Shown here: piece after piece, positions 1-7,636 of the stretch
Layout: each line of letters begins with the position of its first letter
How positions within the stretch are numbered: the first letter of the stretch is position 1
Origin: an uncultured Lachnospiraceae bacterium
GTDB lineage: Bacteria > Bacillota > Clostridia > Lachnospirales > Lachnospiraceae
Assembly (NCBI GenBank): GCA_947631505.1
Contig: CANRLR010000010.1
Location: 1 to 64,000 of the forward strand
DNA length: 64,000 nt
Direction: 5' to 3'
Notes under the pieces: model-generated
The model's database searches: none
What the model was told of the DNA's origin: nothing
The model's input: the letters and a program-made list of their open reading frames with translations, nothing else
Program-made: the position numbers and the translations under genes

Positions 1-1586
1 TCCGTATCGGAATCCTTTTTCACAACGGATACTTCCGCCTTTTGTCTGCTGTTCTTGATTGTCGTTGATTCTGCCTGAACCGTTACATTCTGATCCTTGT
101 ACTCAATCTTTACAGTCTGTGGAGTTGTGTTAATGGTATATCCGTCAATGCTCTTTGTCTCAGTTACCACATAGGTGCCAAGATGAAGGTCCGATAATAC
201 TACCTGACCGTCACTTCCTGATACAAGATTCTCTGCAATGACATCTCCCTTGCTATAAACCTTTGTTCCATCCGCCTTATAGATGTCTGCTCCGGCAGTT
301 ACCTTAAATGTGGCTCCCGGAAGCTTTCTTGTCTCATAAGTGTAGTTGCTGCCATTCCATCCAACAAGGACTTCGCCCTCTTTGTAGATTGTGATATTAC
401 CAAGCTGTTCTTTATCAGTAGCCTTAATGCCTGTTGTCTGTCCGGCTTTGACTGTTAAAGTATGAACCTTACCGGATAAAACATATCCCTTTGGTGCTGT
501 GATTTCCTTCACATAATAAGTGCCTGCTGTAAGAGCCTTTGACTTTGCATATCCGTTGCTGTCTGTTGTCATTTTTCCAACAAGATTTGCGCATCCACTG
601 TCGGAATAGATTCCATATACTGCTCCTGCAAGCTTCACCCCACTGGACTCATCCGTTTTTGTGATTTCACCATATCCGATATTCTCTGTCTTAACTTTGA
701 TATATGCTGATATAGGGTCAGCAGATGGCTGCTCTGAAATAAATTCCTGATCTCCATCTTTTCCGGTGAGCCAGAATACACAGCTTGAAGTGGTATCAAC
801 AGCCCCAATGGTTGACTTAAAAGTGCCAAGTGTAGCTGTGGTATTTACGGACTTGGTGTAAACTGTCATAGAATTGCCACTCTTTGATACACTGAATCCG
901 TCGATGGAAAAATCAAAGTTTCCAAGCACTTTGTTTGCATCCTTAAAAGTGTACTCAAATCTCTTGTTCTCTTCATTCCACTTAAGCTCATAGGTTGTAG
1001 CATCACTCTTTGTCTTTGAAGCAAAACTTGGTCTTGTGGCATTGTAGGAAGCATTGATTTTGTCCCTCAATGTCTCATAGTACGAATAAGAAGATGATGA
1101 ATCCGGTGCACAGTCACAAAGCTTCTTTGCTGCCGAATCTGCACTGCTTGTTCCAAATATGCCATTTACGATAATCCATACCATGGACTGTGTGGCAATA
1201 AATTTATTGCACTGGTCATTTGTAGGTGCTTTTGCCTCTGTTGTGGAATAACCATAATACATACAATAGGCAAGAAGCTTCTCCTGCGCCGCTGAAAGGT
1301 TGGTATCCGGATTGCTGTCACTGGTCATAAGCTGTCCACCTTTTGCCGACAGACCAAAGTTCATACAGTATGCCGAATGACCATCAATCATTGCATACAG
1401 AATTCCTCCTTTGTGATTACTGTTAAACTCACTGATTACTCCATGGTCTTTCGATGATGCAACCCAGAATGCAATATTTGCACTTGAACTTGCGGCGAAA
1501 GCTGTAGTACCATTCGTAAACAGTGTTGTAAACATGGTTAATACAGCAAGAAAACCTGCCATAAATCGTCTCAATTTCTGTTTCAT
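1..1586 (-). CDS. Thioester-domain / SpaA-fold surface adhesin (C-terminus outside window)
   Basis: The frame is open from an ATG at 1586 (AGGAGG site just upstream) to the window edge, so the C-terminus is missing; the ORF track omits it for lack of a stop. A signal peptide covers about residues 1-31 and ends in TAFA. Residues about 32-160 look like a Cys-Gln thioester domain: the Cys is in SAYCMNFG (about residue 74) and the Gln in ATQSMVWIIV (about 133), matching the family's internal thioester pair used for covalent binding to host amines. From about residue 300, SpaA/prealbumin-like repeats follow, with E-box motifs YYVKEITAPKGY and TYVVTETKSIDGY; a third repeat starts at the edge. A sortase signal would be expected beyond the edge. 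Its place beside ParM and ICE-type small genes suggests a mating-contact or colonisation adhesin carried on the element. The function is inferred. Confidence 0.85.
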   Translation of the reverse strand, partial: MKQKLRRFMAGFLAVLTMFTTLFTNGTTAFAASSSANIAFWVASSKDHGVISEFNSNHKGGILYAMIDGHSAYCMNFGLSAKGGQLMTSDSNPDTNLSAAQEKLLAYCMYYGYSTTEAKAPTNDQCNKFIATQSMVWIIVNGIFGTSSADSAAKKLCDCAPDSSSSYSYYETLRDKINASYNATRPSFASKTKSDATTYELKWNEENKRFEYTFKDANKVLGNFDFSIDGFSVSKSGNSMTVYTKSVNTTATLGTFKSTIGAVDTTSSCVFWLTGKDGDQEFISEQPSADPISAYIKVKTENIGYGEITKTDESSGVKLAGAVYGIYSDSGCANLVGKMTTDSNGYAKSKALTAGTYYVKEITAPKGYVLSGKVHTLTVKAGQTTGIKATDKEQLGNITIYKEGEVLVGWNGSNYTYETRKLPGATFKVTAGADIYKADGTKVYSKGDVIAENLVSGSDGQVVLSDLHLGTYVVTETKSIDGYTINTTPQTVKIEYKDQNVTVQAESTTIKNSRQKAEVSVVKKDSDT

Positions 1587-1667
1587 TCGATATTCCTCCT
1601 AATCTTTGTTATCGCTGATAATAGAAGTGCATCCCGATTTTGCTTAGCACTTCTCGTTGACTGCACG

Positions 1668-1707
1668 AAAAAAAGAGCAGGCATAAGTTTTTGGCTTATA
1701 CCTGCTC
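1668..1707 (-). terminator. Rho-independent terminator after the lipoprotein gene
   Basis: Read on the minus strand, GAGCAGGTATAAG pairs with CTTATGCCTGCTC around a short loop and is followed by seven T. It lies just past the stop of the lipoprotein gene and before the adhesin. A second smaller hairpin (AGAAGTGC/GCACTTCT, about 1623-1654) sits between it and the adhesin start. Confidence 0.85.
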
Positions 1708-1729
1708 TCCTGATGCAGTCTGTATTCTT

Positions 1730-2545
1730 TTATCTGTAGCAACGGAACTCATAGAAAGTTTCGCCGGATGTTTTGGTTGTTCCGGTATAACGGATGTTGA
1801 ATACGGAATCCGACTCCAGCAGAAGCATATCTGCAATATGCTGTGCGATTGCCTCCTCACTTCCAAGTGCTCTTCCGGATGTTGTTGCCGCTTTATTAAG
1901 GTCAGTATTGACAAATACACTGTAGTAACTGTCCTCAAGTCCATCCAGAGGATAATACTCGTCATACTCAGCCTGCGTAATCTTTCCGGCATTCAGGTTA
2001 TCCTTCAGATTCTGTTCTGTTGTAACCATCCCGCCAGCCTGACATTTGGAAATTGCTAGGCTTACCACCCTGTCCGGGCTGTAAGAGACTGCTTTTTGTT
2101 CGGATTTTTGTTTTGTATCCTGCTTTTCAGATGCCGGTTCTTTCTTTGTCTCCTTTGGCTGTTCCGTCGGTTCCTTTGTCTCAGGACTTTTATCTCCGTC
2201 TGTCTGCTTGTCATCAGATTTATCCTCTGATGCCCTGACCGGCTGGGTATCCTTATCGGATTTATCTTCCGTTGCCCCGACTGACTGGTTATCCTTACCA
2301 GTTTCCGCCTTATCCTTTGATACATCTTCTTCTGTTACAGAAGCTGTACTCTCCGGCTGGGCTTCTTCTGTGTCCCCAGTCTCCTTCGTTTCCACCGAAA
2401 CCTCTGTAGTTACCGGCTCTTGTGCTGTTTCGACCGTCTCTGTGCTTCCTGCGTCCGTTACCTCCATACTCAAATCTCTATATGAGCCACATCCGACACT
2501 TCCTATCAGTACTACGGATAATAAGAAAAATAATAGTTTCTTCAT
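1730..2545 (-). CDS. Lipoprotein with long acidic/Thr-Lys linker and small C-terminal domain
   Basis: This 271-residue protein starts MKKLLFFLL and has a lipobox ending in VGC-G, so it should be a lipid-anchored surface protein. Residues about 30-165 are low complexity (Glu, Thr, Lys, Asp, Ser) with an imperfect internal repeat (GATEDKSDKDTQPV / RASEDKSDDKQT), as in wall-spanning linkers. The last about 105 residues form a compact domain with two Cys. I chose ATG 2545, which has AGGTGA at good spacing, over the upstream GTG at 2554. The gene is co-oriented with the ParM block and the adhesin. Lipoproteins of this build are common in conjugative elements; I do not recognise the C-terminal domain and give no function. 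Confidence 0.75.
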   Translation of the reverse strand: MKKLLFFLLSVVLIGSVGCGSYRDLSMEVTDAGSTETVETAQEPVTTEVSVETKETGDTEEAQPESTASVTEEDVSKDKAETGKDNQSVGATEDKSDKDTQPVRASEDKSDDKQTDGDKSPETKEPTEQPKETKKEPASEKQDTKQKSEQKAVSYSPDRVVSLAISKCQAGGMVTTEQNLKDNLNAGKITQAEYDEYYPLDGLEDSYYSVFVNTDLNKAATTSGRALGSEEAIAQHIADMLLLESDSVFNIRYTGTTKTSGETFYEFRCYR

Positions 2546-2697
2546 ATGAATCACCTATTCCCTTTCCGTAAGAGGGATAGGCTTTTCGTCCTCATGACAA
2601 ACTGACCTGTCCACTCTTACTCTATGTGAACAATTTATTCGGTTGTCACGGGACATCTTTTGTGGGACTGTCCCGTATTCTGTGCATTGTTAACCTC

Positions 2698-2952
2698 CTA
2701 CCAGCAGGCTCTTACTATACATGGATCTGCATATTCATCAGCATCCGCATATGCAATCTGAACATGGTGTCCTGCCCTGACTGCTTCCACTATGGAATGA
2801 ACCTCTGTGATACTTCTGTAATTTTCTGCAATGGCATCCATAACAGCATCCGCTATCTTTTCAGCCATTTTTTCGACGGTTTCCTTTGGTCCTTCCACTG
2901 TATCCGCCACTGCCTGCATGGTTCTGTTTCTCACTTCTCTGTATTCCTCCAT
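2698..2952 (-). CDS. Small helical protein of the conjugative-element block (unknown)
   Basis: The protein has 84 residues starting MEEYREVRNRT, with AAGGAG eight bases before the ATG; the longer frame from 2991 in the ORF track would overlap the next small gene and has no better site. The N-terminal half is helical and charged (TVEGPKETVEKMAEKIADAV). It lies between the lipoprotein gene and two very small ORFs on the same strand, so it is probably co-transcribed with the ParM block. I do not recognise the family. Confidence 0.6.
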   Translation of the reverse strand: MEEYREVRNRTMQAVADTVEGPKETVEKMAEKIADAVMDAIAENYRSITEVHSIVEAVRAGHHVQIAYADADEYADPCIVRACW

Positions 2953-2977
2953 GCTTCCATCTCCTTTGCTTTTTGAT

Positions 2978-3061
2978 TTACACATCCGCAAGCTTCTTCA
3001 TTGCAAAGAAATACTTAATAAATCTGCGGTTCTTAAAGTAATTATTAAATCCAAACTGCAT
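2978..3061 (-). CDS. 27-residue basic/aromatic micro-protein
   Basis: This ORF is below the size cut of the ORF track. It reads MQFGFNNYFKNRRFIKYFFA and ends MKKLADV. It has a near-perfect ribosome site (AAAGGAGGTGTGGCTT before the ATG) and starts 16 bases after the stop of the 56-residue gene. It fills the gap between two co-oriented genes without overlap. The product would be basic and rich in Phe and Tyr, as in membrane-associated peptides. It is real if the ribosome site is used; the function is unknown. Confidence 0.5.
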   Translation of the reverse strand: MQFGFNNYFKNRRFIKYFFAMKKLADV

Positions 3062-3076
3062 AAGCCACACCTCCTT

Positions 3077-3247
3077 TCATGGTGTTCCTGCTCCTACAAA
3101 TGCCAGGAACAATCTTAATACCAGATTAAGCAGAAGCAGAAAGATTTTTGCTACCTCCAATATCAATCTGAGTATTCCAAGTATGATTTTTAACATCCAT
3201 TTCAATATGGTAAGTAACACATTTCCGATTCCGCTTAATACTGTCAT
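3077..3247 (-). CDS. 56-residue hydrophobic membrane micro-protein
   Basis: This ORF is just under the ORF-track limit. It starts MTVLSGIGNVLLTILKWM and is almost wholly hydrophobic with regularly spaced Lys and Arg, giving one or two amphipathic or membrane helices. GGAGAGGAG lies upstream of the ATG, and the ATG is 7 bases from the stop of the ParR-like gene, so translation is likely coupled. A small Leu/Ile-rich membrane protein right after a ParM/ParR pair might tether or modulate the filament or the transfer machinery. That role is a guess from position. Confidence 0.6.
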   Translation of the reverse strand: MTVLSGIGNVLLTILKWMLKIILGILRLILEVAKIFLLLLNLVLRLFLAFVGAGTP

Positions 3248-3253
3248 AGGCTT

Positions 3254-3727
3254 TTACTCCTCTCCGAAATTTCCCTGGGCAAATAATACTGACATTTCCT
3301 CCAACGTTTCATCTGTTGTCTCAACAGCTTCATTATGCCCGACTGCTTCATTCTTTTTTGCCTTATCCGGCATCATCTGCATCATCTGTTGCATTAGTTC
3401 CGGGGTAACAAGATGCTGTGTATTCATGGCTGCATTTCCAAACAACTGTGCAACCTCTTTCATTACTTCTGCTTTTAGCAAAAGATTTGCTTCTGCCAGC
3501 TCCTGCCTTGTTACATATCCTTCAAGATTTTCCTTCTCATTCTTACCACTCTTTGTAAGACTTGACTTTGAAGCACCGTTAATGTACTGAATAATTGCCT
3601 TAATCACAAAGTTTGATACAGATTTGTGAATATCAGTATTCAAATCCTCCAATGTCCGGTATATCTTCAGATGGTCAGGATTATTCAGATTGAGATGAAA
3701 ACTGTACTGCTTACTTCTTTTTGCCAT
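3254..3727 (-). CDS. ParR-like partner protein of the ParM actin
   Basis: This 157-residue protein has a basic N-terminus (MAKRSKQYSFHLNL) followed by a predicted ribbon-helix-helix-like stretch (NPDHLKIYRTLEDLN to about residue 50). A Gln/Met-rich and acidic tail (PELMQQMMQMMPDK, then ETTDETLEEMSVLF) follows. It begins 6 bases after the stop of the ParM-like gene with a GGGAGG site. A small DNA-binding protein directly downstream of an actin-like ATPase, with a C-terminal tail that could touch the filament, is the usual ParMR arrangement. The ParR assignment rests on context and build, not on a recognised signature. Confidence 0.65.
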   Translation of the reverse strand: MAKRSKQYSFHLNLNNPDHLKIYRTLEDLNTDIHKSVSNFVIKAIIQYINGASKSSLTKSGKNEKENLEGYVTRQELAEANLLLKAEVMKEVAQLFGNAAMNTQHLVTPELMQQMMQMMPDKAKKNEAVGHNEAVETTDETLEEMSVLFAQGNFGEE

Positions 3728-3733
3728 CTTAAT

Positions 3734-4642
3734 TTACCTCCCGCTTCTAAGGGCTATCCTTGCCATAGTCTCAAATCCTTTGGCATTTGCCTTTACATCC
3801 AGCACGTAATGGATATTGGACTGCTGATATTTTCCGAAGTTTCTCATTACAACTGCCCCGCCGCCTGCAAAATAGACTGGTATCATATCAAGACTGTAAC
3901 CGCACTCAGTCTGATAACGGTACACTTTATCCACAAACTCATGAATCTGCTGGTCCATAATCTCCTTGAAATCCTTGGGAAGCTCTGTCTTTCCAGTTTT
4001 CATATATTCCTGAATCTCGGCTTCATCAATCTTTCTGTTTTTAACCTGTACTGCCACTCTGTTGATTGCCCTCATACACTTAATCAGACCTTCATTCTGC
4101 GTATCGCATCGACTGTTATCCGGCTTCTTATTTACAATCAGCATACTGTCTACAGTCCATGAACCGACATCAATGACAAGTGCTTTCTTTCCAAATGTGG
4201 GAAGCATACCTGCAACTGCTGCATAACACTGAGGATAAACAAGTACATTTAAAATGTGGATTCTGTAAAGCTTCTGTTCAAATCCAAATACCACATCCCC
4301 ATTCTTTGAAAGATAATCTATAAATGGCTTTCTCTCTGCGGAAAATCTTGTAAGGGGCAGTCCCACCGCAAGAACCACATCCGCTTCACTCTTTCCTCTT
4401 ATCTCCAACTCCTTTGCTATTGCCACCAGAGTCAATAAATAGAAATTCTCATTTTCCACCTTACTGTCCAGTACCTCCAGCCTTTCCTCCCCAACTGCAA
4501 AATATCTGTCATCATACTCAAGCACATTATCGTGAAATGCCGGAGCATTTGCTAATTCTTTAATGGAAGTATTGAAACAGGTATTGCTTGTTTTCATCTG
4601 TGACCAACCATGGTCAATTCCAATTATTTCAATGTTGTTCAT
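3734..4642 (-). CDS. parM: ParM/StbA-family actin-like ATPase
   Basis: This 302-residue protein has the actin-fold motifs in order: phosphate-1 loop IGIDHGWSQMKTS near residue 6, phosphate-2 loop ALVIDVGSWTVDSM near 148, and adenosine loop VYFAGGGAVVMRN near 255. In ParM systems such ATPases polymerise into filaments that push apart DNA copies bound by ParR. Here it would stabilise an element that replicates during transfer. GGAGG precedes the ATG at 4642. It lies 19 bases after the DUF5348 gene and 6 bases before the ParR-like gene. The likely centromere or control region is the repeat-bearing 5106-5340 stretch upstream. Confidence 0.88.
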   Translation of the reverse strand: MNNIEIIGIDHGWSQMKTSNTCFNTSIKELANAPAFHDNVLEYDDRYFAVGEERLEVLDSKVENENFYLLTLVAIAKELEIRGKSEADVVLAVGLPLTRFSAERKPFIDYLSKNGDVVFGFEQKLYRIHILNVLVYPQCYAAVAGMLPTFGKKALVIDVGSWTVDSMLIVNKKPDNSRCDTQNEGLIKCMRAINRVAVQVKNRKIDEAEIQEYMKTGKTELPKDFKEIMDQQIHEFVDKVYRYQTECGYSLDMIPVYFAGGGAVVMRNFGKYQQSNIHYVLDVKANAKGFETMARIALRSGR

Positions 4643-4661
4643 TCTGTGTTTCCTCCGCTTC

Positions 4662-5087
4662 TTAAATTCTCGCCCAAACGTACTCTAAATCTCCCGAATA
4701 TGGCGTATCCACCAGATACCACTGACGGTTAATATCCATTTCCATTCGGGTTTGTATCCATTTGTCATCAACCTTGACCTCTAAACATTCTCCACAATGG
4801 AAGCCGGTATGTTGCCATAAATCTGATACCAGCAAGCCATATCTTCCATTTTGGCTGTTAAATCCTAATCTGCCTTCAATCTTCTTTTCTTTATTTGCCA
4901 TAGCCACTCCTCCTTGTACACAACTGTTATCTGTTATCAACTGATTCTGTTTATCGAATGTTTCAATACTTCGTATCTCCCTAACTCTCCGATCCGCTAT
5001 ATCCGATATGCGAATCGCTGAATATAGCATTAGAAATATTCCTGCGATAAGAATTGTTACCAGAACTTCCATTAGCACCTTGCCCAT
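4662..5087 (-). CDS. Membrane-anchor ORF running in frame into a DUF5348 protein
   Basis: From ATG 5087 the frame encodes a membrane helix (LMEVLVTILIAGIFLMLYSA) and a short linker, then without a stop a C-terminal 79-residue module starting MANKEKKIEGRLGF that I recognise as DUF5348, a small domain common on Lachnospiraceae mobile elements. An excellent ribosome site (AAGGAGGAGTGGCT) sits directly before the ATG at 4901, so DUF5348 is probably also made as a separate protein of usual length. Either two genes have lost the stop between them, or this is an anchored form with internal initiation. The DUF5348 half keeps HCGECLEVKVDDKW. The function is unknown; the gene heads the ParM operon. Confidence 0.65.
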   Translation of the reverse strand: MGKVLMEVLVTILIAGIFLMLYSAIRISDIADRRVREIRSIETFDKQNQLITDNSCVQGGVAMANKEKKIEGRLGFNSQNGRYGLLVSDLWQHTGFHCGECLEVKVDDKWIQTRMEMDINRQWYLVDTPYSGDLEYVWARI

Positions 5088-5105
5088 ATACTCTCTTCCT
5101 TTCAA

Positions 5106-5340
5106 AGCAAAAGTAGGACTATATCAGCCAGACGGATTATCTCCGTTTCAAGTGCTAATTTAGTCCTACCTAAATAAAAACTATTAAATTGTCACCTCAC
5201 TTGGGTGCACAAATCCCCACTCAGGTCATGACTCCTGAATTATTGTGCAATGTTTGGATTTCGGTTTGATTTGTCAGCGCTGCCTTATCCTTGCCGATTA
5301 AATTGGTATAAAAATAAGGACTAAATTAGTGCTAACCCCT
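5106..5340. promoter_or_regulatory. Repeat-bearing control region upstream of the parM operon
   Basis: This gene-poor stretch separates the ParM block from the next gene. TAGTCCT/AGGACTA words recur (about 5112, 5158 and 5316), and the 13-mer AGGACTAAATTAG at 5317 is the exact inverse of CTAATTTAGTCCT at 5154, about 150 bases apart. Centromeres of ParMR systems and excision or control sites are built of such repeats. I see no confident promoter. Confidence 0.4.
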
Positions 5341-5764
5341 TGATTTTACTGGGTTTCTCTAACTTTGTCCTTATTATAACGCGCTCATCGTCAATATAAA
5401 TTTCCACCTGAATATATTCAGTATTTTTTGCATAAGCAAAAGCCTGTGAATTTCGGATATAATCGAAGATATTTTCACTTAAATCTTCGTTCCATACCGC
5501 CTTTTGAAATACTTTATTTTCACTCGTCGGTTTATATAGAACATCTACATGAATTTGGAAATACTCTTCCTCATCATTTGGAAATTGTCTTACCAAAGAA
5601 AAATAAAACAAAGGTTCTCCTGTAAAATCAAAAGTGCCTGTTTCAAACAGAATCATATCATTCTCAATGGTGAATTGACACATCTTTTCAAAAACGTCAA
5701 CAATATCTTCTATTGCCATTTTATCATTGATGTTCTTTTTCAAATATTCTACTAATTTGTCCAT
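5321..5764 (-). CDS. Hypothetical acidic protein, possible immunity-type fold
   Basis: This 147-residue protein starts MDKLVEYLKKNINDKM with GGGAGA before the ATG. It is acidic and mixes alpha and beta segments, with aromatic-rich strands (FYFSLVRQF, YFQIHVDVLY). It has no signal peptide or membrane helix. Base use is AT-rich like the following plus-strand genes. Such stand-alone small acidic proteins beside other orphan domains often prove to be immunity proteins of contact-dependent toxins, but I see no toxin and recognise no family. Confidence 0.6.
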   Translation of the reverse strand: MDKLVEYLKKNINDKMAIEDIVDVFEKMCQFTIENDMILFETGTFDFTGEPLFYFSLVRQFPNDEEEYFQIHVDVLYKPTSENKVFQKAVWNEDLSENIFDYIRNSQAFAYAKNTEYIQVEIYIDDERVIIRTKLEKPSKIKGLALI

Positions 5765-5934
5765 TTCTTATTCTCCCTTCTTTCAATATCGATTTATTAA
5801 CTATTATATCTTTTCTTCAAAAAAATCACAAGCTCTATACTCAATAAAATCAATTAGCAAAAGAAAGACCGATAAGATATGAGCTACTGCCGGCAACATT
5901 GATTTCTTCATCCATAGGGGGAATGATAACCTAT

Positions 5935-5965
5935 AGGCGGATTGCTAAAAATTGGCAGTCCGCCT
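5935..5965 (+). terminator. Hairpin with T-poor tail in the 5765-6050 gap
   Basis: AGGCGGA pairs with TCCGCCT around a loop containing TTGC and GCAG. The tail TTAAAAT is weak for termination on the plus strand. Apart from this hairpin the 5765-6050 gap is AT-rich and shows no gene. Confidence 0.4.
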
Positions 5966-6052
5966 TAAAATATTCAGGAAAATATAAGTGGAATATCAGA
6001 GATATGCGTGATAAAATAGGAAGTGAAATTTGAAGTTTACACTGAGGATGAT

Positions 6053-6318
6053 ATGAATGAGTTGTATTGGGTAAAAGTAAAATTTTTCTCAAATGGTATA
6101 AGGAAGAATATTTAGGAGAAACCTTCGCGGATGAGGATGCTTGTGTGTACGACAAAGAAATTAATGCGATAGTAGTATCACTCTACGAGGGAGCAGGGTA
6201 TCACAAATTGGTTAAAGGTGCAGAATTTTTAATTATGGAAGGTCCTCATATTGTAGGCGAAGGAATAGTAGAGGATGTCGAGATGGACAGTCTGAAGGGG
6301 AAAAAATGGAAAAATTGA
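6053..6318 (+). pseudogene. Frameshifted EF-Tu domain-2-like small protein
   Basis: An ATG at 6053 opens MNELYWVKVKFFSNGIRK and stops at TAG after 20 codons. The +2 frame then carries EEYLGETFADEDACVY through LVKGAEFLIMEGPHIVGEG to 6318. The first piece looks like the first strand of small EF-Tu domain-2-like proteins, and FLIMEGPHIVGEG is their characteristic later strand; the segment between them (a Pro/Arg-rich loop in the family) is missing. So this looks like one gene broken by a deletion that shifts the frame. The ORF-track version from TTG 6067 has no ribosome site. Its end overlaps the start of the next gene by 13 bases. Confidence 0.5.
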
Positions 6319-7088
6319 CACAAATACAGATAGAAAAGGGATTAGAACACTGGTTCAAATACGAATCACCAGATAAAAGTGTGGTGGAATTAGCAGAATA
6401 TGTCGGCGAAAAAGAGTTGTCAATCAATTGTACACAGCTCGATGGATATCCGTATAACCCAAAATACAAAAGTGCAAGAGAGAAAAAGCGTGTTTTATCC
6501 GAGTGGTGCGAATTTCTAACAGAAAATACCCATGCTTTTACTTCACTGAGTTTTGGAACAAGAATGCCGCAGGAGCTTTTTAATGCAGTATGCGAGCAGA
6601 AAGATCTAAAAAGATTATCTATTAAATGGGGAGTATATCCCGATATTTCAGCGATTTCAAAACTGCAAGAACTTGAATATCTTCATATTGGTTCTGGTGC
6701 CGGCGTTCTGAGTATAGAACCTCTTTCGGAGTTAAAGAATCTCTTGATGCTCTCTGTAGAAAATTTTCAGAAAATAAATGATTATCACACATTGGCTGCA
6801 CTGGAGAATTTAGAATTGCTTTCTATCGAAGGAAATGTATGGTCTCCCCAATATATACATATTGATTCTTTGGATTTTCTTCGTGAGATGAAGCAGTTAA
6901 GGTCTTTTACATTAACAACAGCGAGGGTAAAAAGTAAGGACTATACACCTATACTGGAGCTTGAAAATATTGAATATCTGAGCATTGAGTCTTGTAAGGA
7001 AGTAAAGGCGATTTATAATCAATTGATGAAACTTCCTAAATTGAAATATGGTACGCTGATTGAGCATCCAGAGCTCTATAAGTCGTAA
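6306..7088 (+). CDS. Leucine-rich-repeat-like protein
   Basis: This 260-residue protein begins MEKLTQIQIEKGLEHWF after AAGGGGAAAAA. From about residue 85 it has irregular leucine-rich repeats of about 22-25 residues (DLKRLSIKWG, ELEYLHIGSG, NLLMLSVENF, NLELLSIEGN, NIEYLSIESC). There is no signal peptide, so it is probably cytoplasmic. It overlaps the tail of the broken upstream gene, as in an old operon. LRR proteins of this type sit in orphan toxin-immunity neighbourhoods, but nothing here proves that role. Confidence 0.65.
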   Translation: MEKLTQIQIEKGLEHWFKYESPDKSVVELAEYVGEKELSINCTQLDGYPYNPKYKSAREKKRVLSEWCEFLTENTHAFTSLSFGTRMPQELFNAVCEQKDLKRLSIKWGVYPDISAISKLQELEYLHIGSGAGVLSIEPLSELKNLLMLSVENFQKINDYHTLAALENLELLSIEGNVWSPQYIHIDSLDFLREMKQLRSFTLTTARVKSKDYTPILELENIEYLSIESCKEVKAIYNQLMKLPKLKYGTLIEHPELYKS

Positions 7089-7140
7089 AATATGTTAGCA
7101 AGATTTAAATTATATGGAGGTTCGATATAAAAAAGAATGC

Positions 7141-7479
7141 CTAAAACGACGAATCTTCCGGGCTGCAGGCATAAACACCAAACCTGATTTCGTCCGTGGC
7201 GTCCCACATATGACATACCCGCATCTGGGAAAAATGAATCTCATCTTCAGAGCACTCAATGGAGCCTTTCAGCCAGTTCTCGCTGTTGAGGTACAGAACA
7301 ACACCACATTGGTCAAAACGATGTTTACTTTCAAACTCTGTTTTTACGACATTTCTAAAATGATAGTATGTTCGTTGCCATAAATCTGTATATGGTTTTG
7401 TAATAATCTCTATCTTATCATCTTTCATATCATAGCTGTTTGGCTCTCTTGTCCATTCTAATTTTTTAACATCAAACAT
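7141..7479 (-). pseudogene. Internally deleted DUF1349 protein
   Basis: AGGAGGAATAGCA precedes the ATG at 7479, and the product starts MFDVKKLEWTREPNSYD. It matches the concanavalin-A-like DUF1349 family, usually about 180-200 residues, but is only 112 long. Compared with the family as I remember it, pieces are missing after YYHFRN and after LKGSIE, and the C-terminal strand after ACSPEDSSF is gone. Kept motifs include FESKHRFDQCGVVLYL and HFSQMRVCHMWD. The deletions are in frame, so a protein may be made, but a fold lacking these strands is unlikely to work. The frame also runs upstream to 7566 through the att repeat of the mobile element. Confidence 0.55.
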
Positions 7480-7534
7480 TGCTATTCCTCCTATAAATTC
7501 CGGTTTATCTACTAACTGCCTTAACTTTTCCCTA

Positions 7535-7551
7535 TTTTCAAGGCTTTGCGG
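7535..7551 (+). other. Left attachment core (direct repeat) of the mobilizable element
   Basis: TTTTCAAGGCTTTGCGG here recurs as TTTTCAAGGGTTTGCGG at 15262, in the same orientation with one mismatch. The pair brackets integrase, excisionase, relaxase and cargo. This end lies beside the integrase 3' end, as is usual for tyrosine-integrase elements. Confidence 0.65.
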
Positions 7552-7576
7552 TATGCCCAACCTCAAAATATGTATC

Positions 7577-7622
7577 CTTTTCCCTTGTTTTTGCCCTTAT
7601 GGGCATGTTACAAGGGAAAGTT
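7577..7622. other. Subterminal integrase arm-site-like repeats, left end
   Basis: TTTTCCCTTG...GCCC...GGGC...CAAGGGAAA forms a nested inverted repeat between the left core and the integrase stop. The same words (TTTCCCTTATTTTTGCCC, CAAGGGAAAG) recur just inside the right end at 15161-15240. This fits arm-type binding sites of the integrase or excisionase; it could also act as the integrase terminator. Confidence 0.45.
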
Positions 7623-7636
7623 TTTCTTATCCAGTT

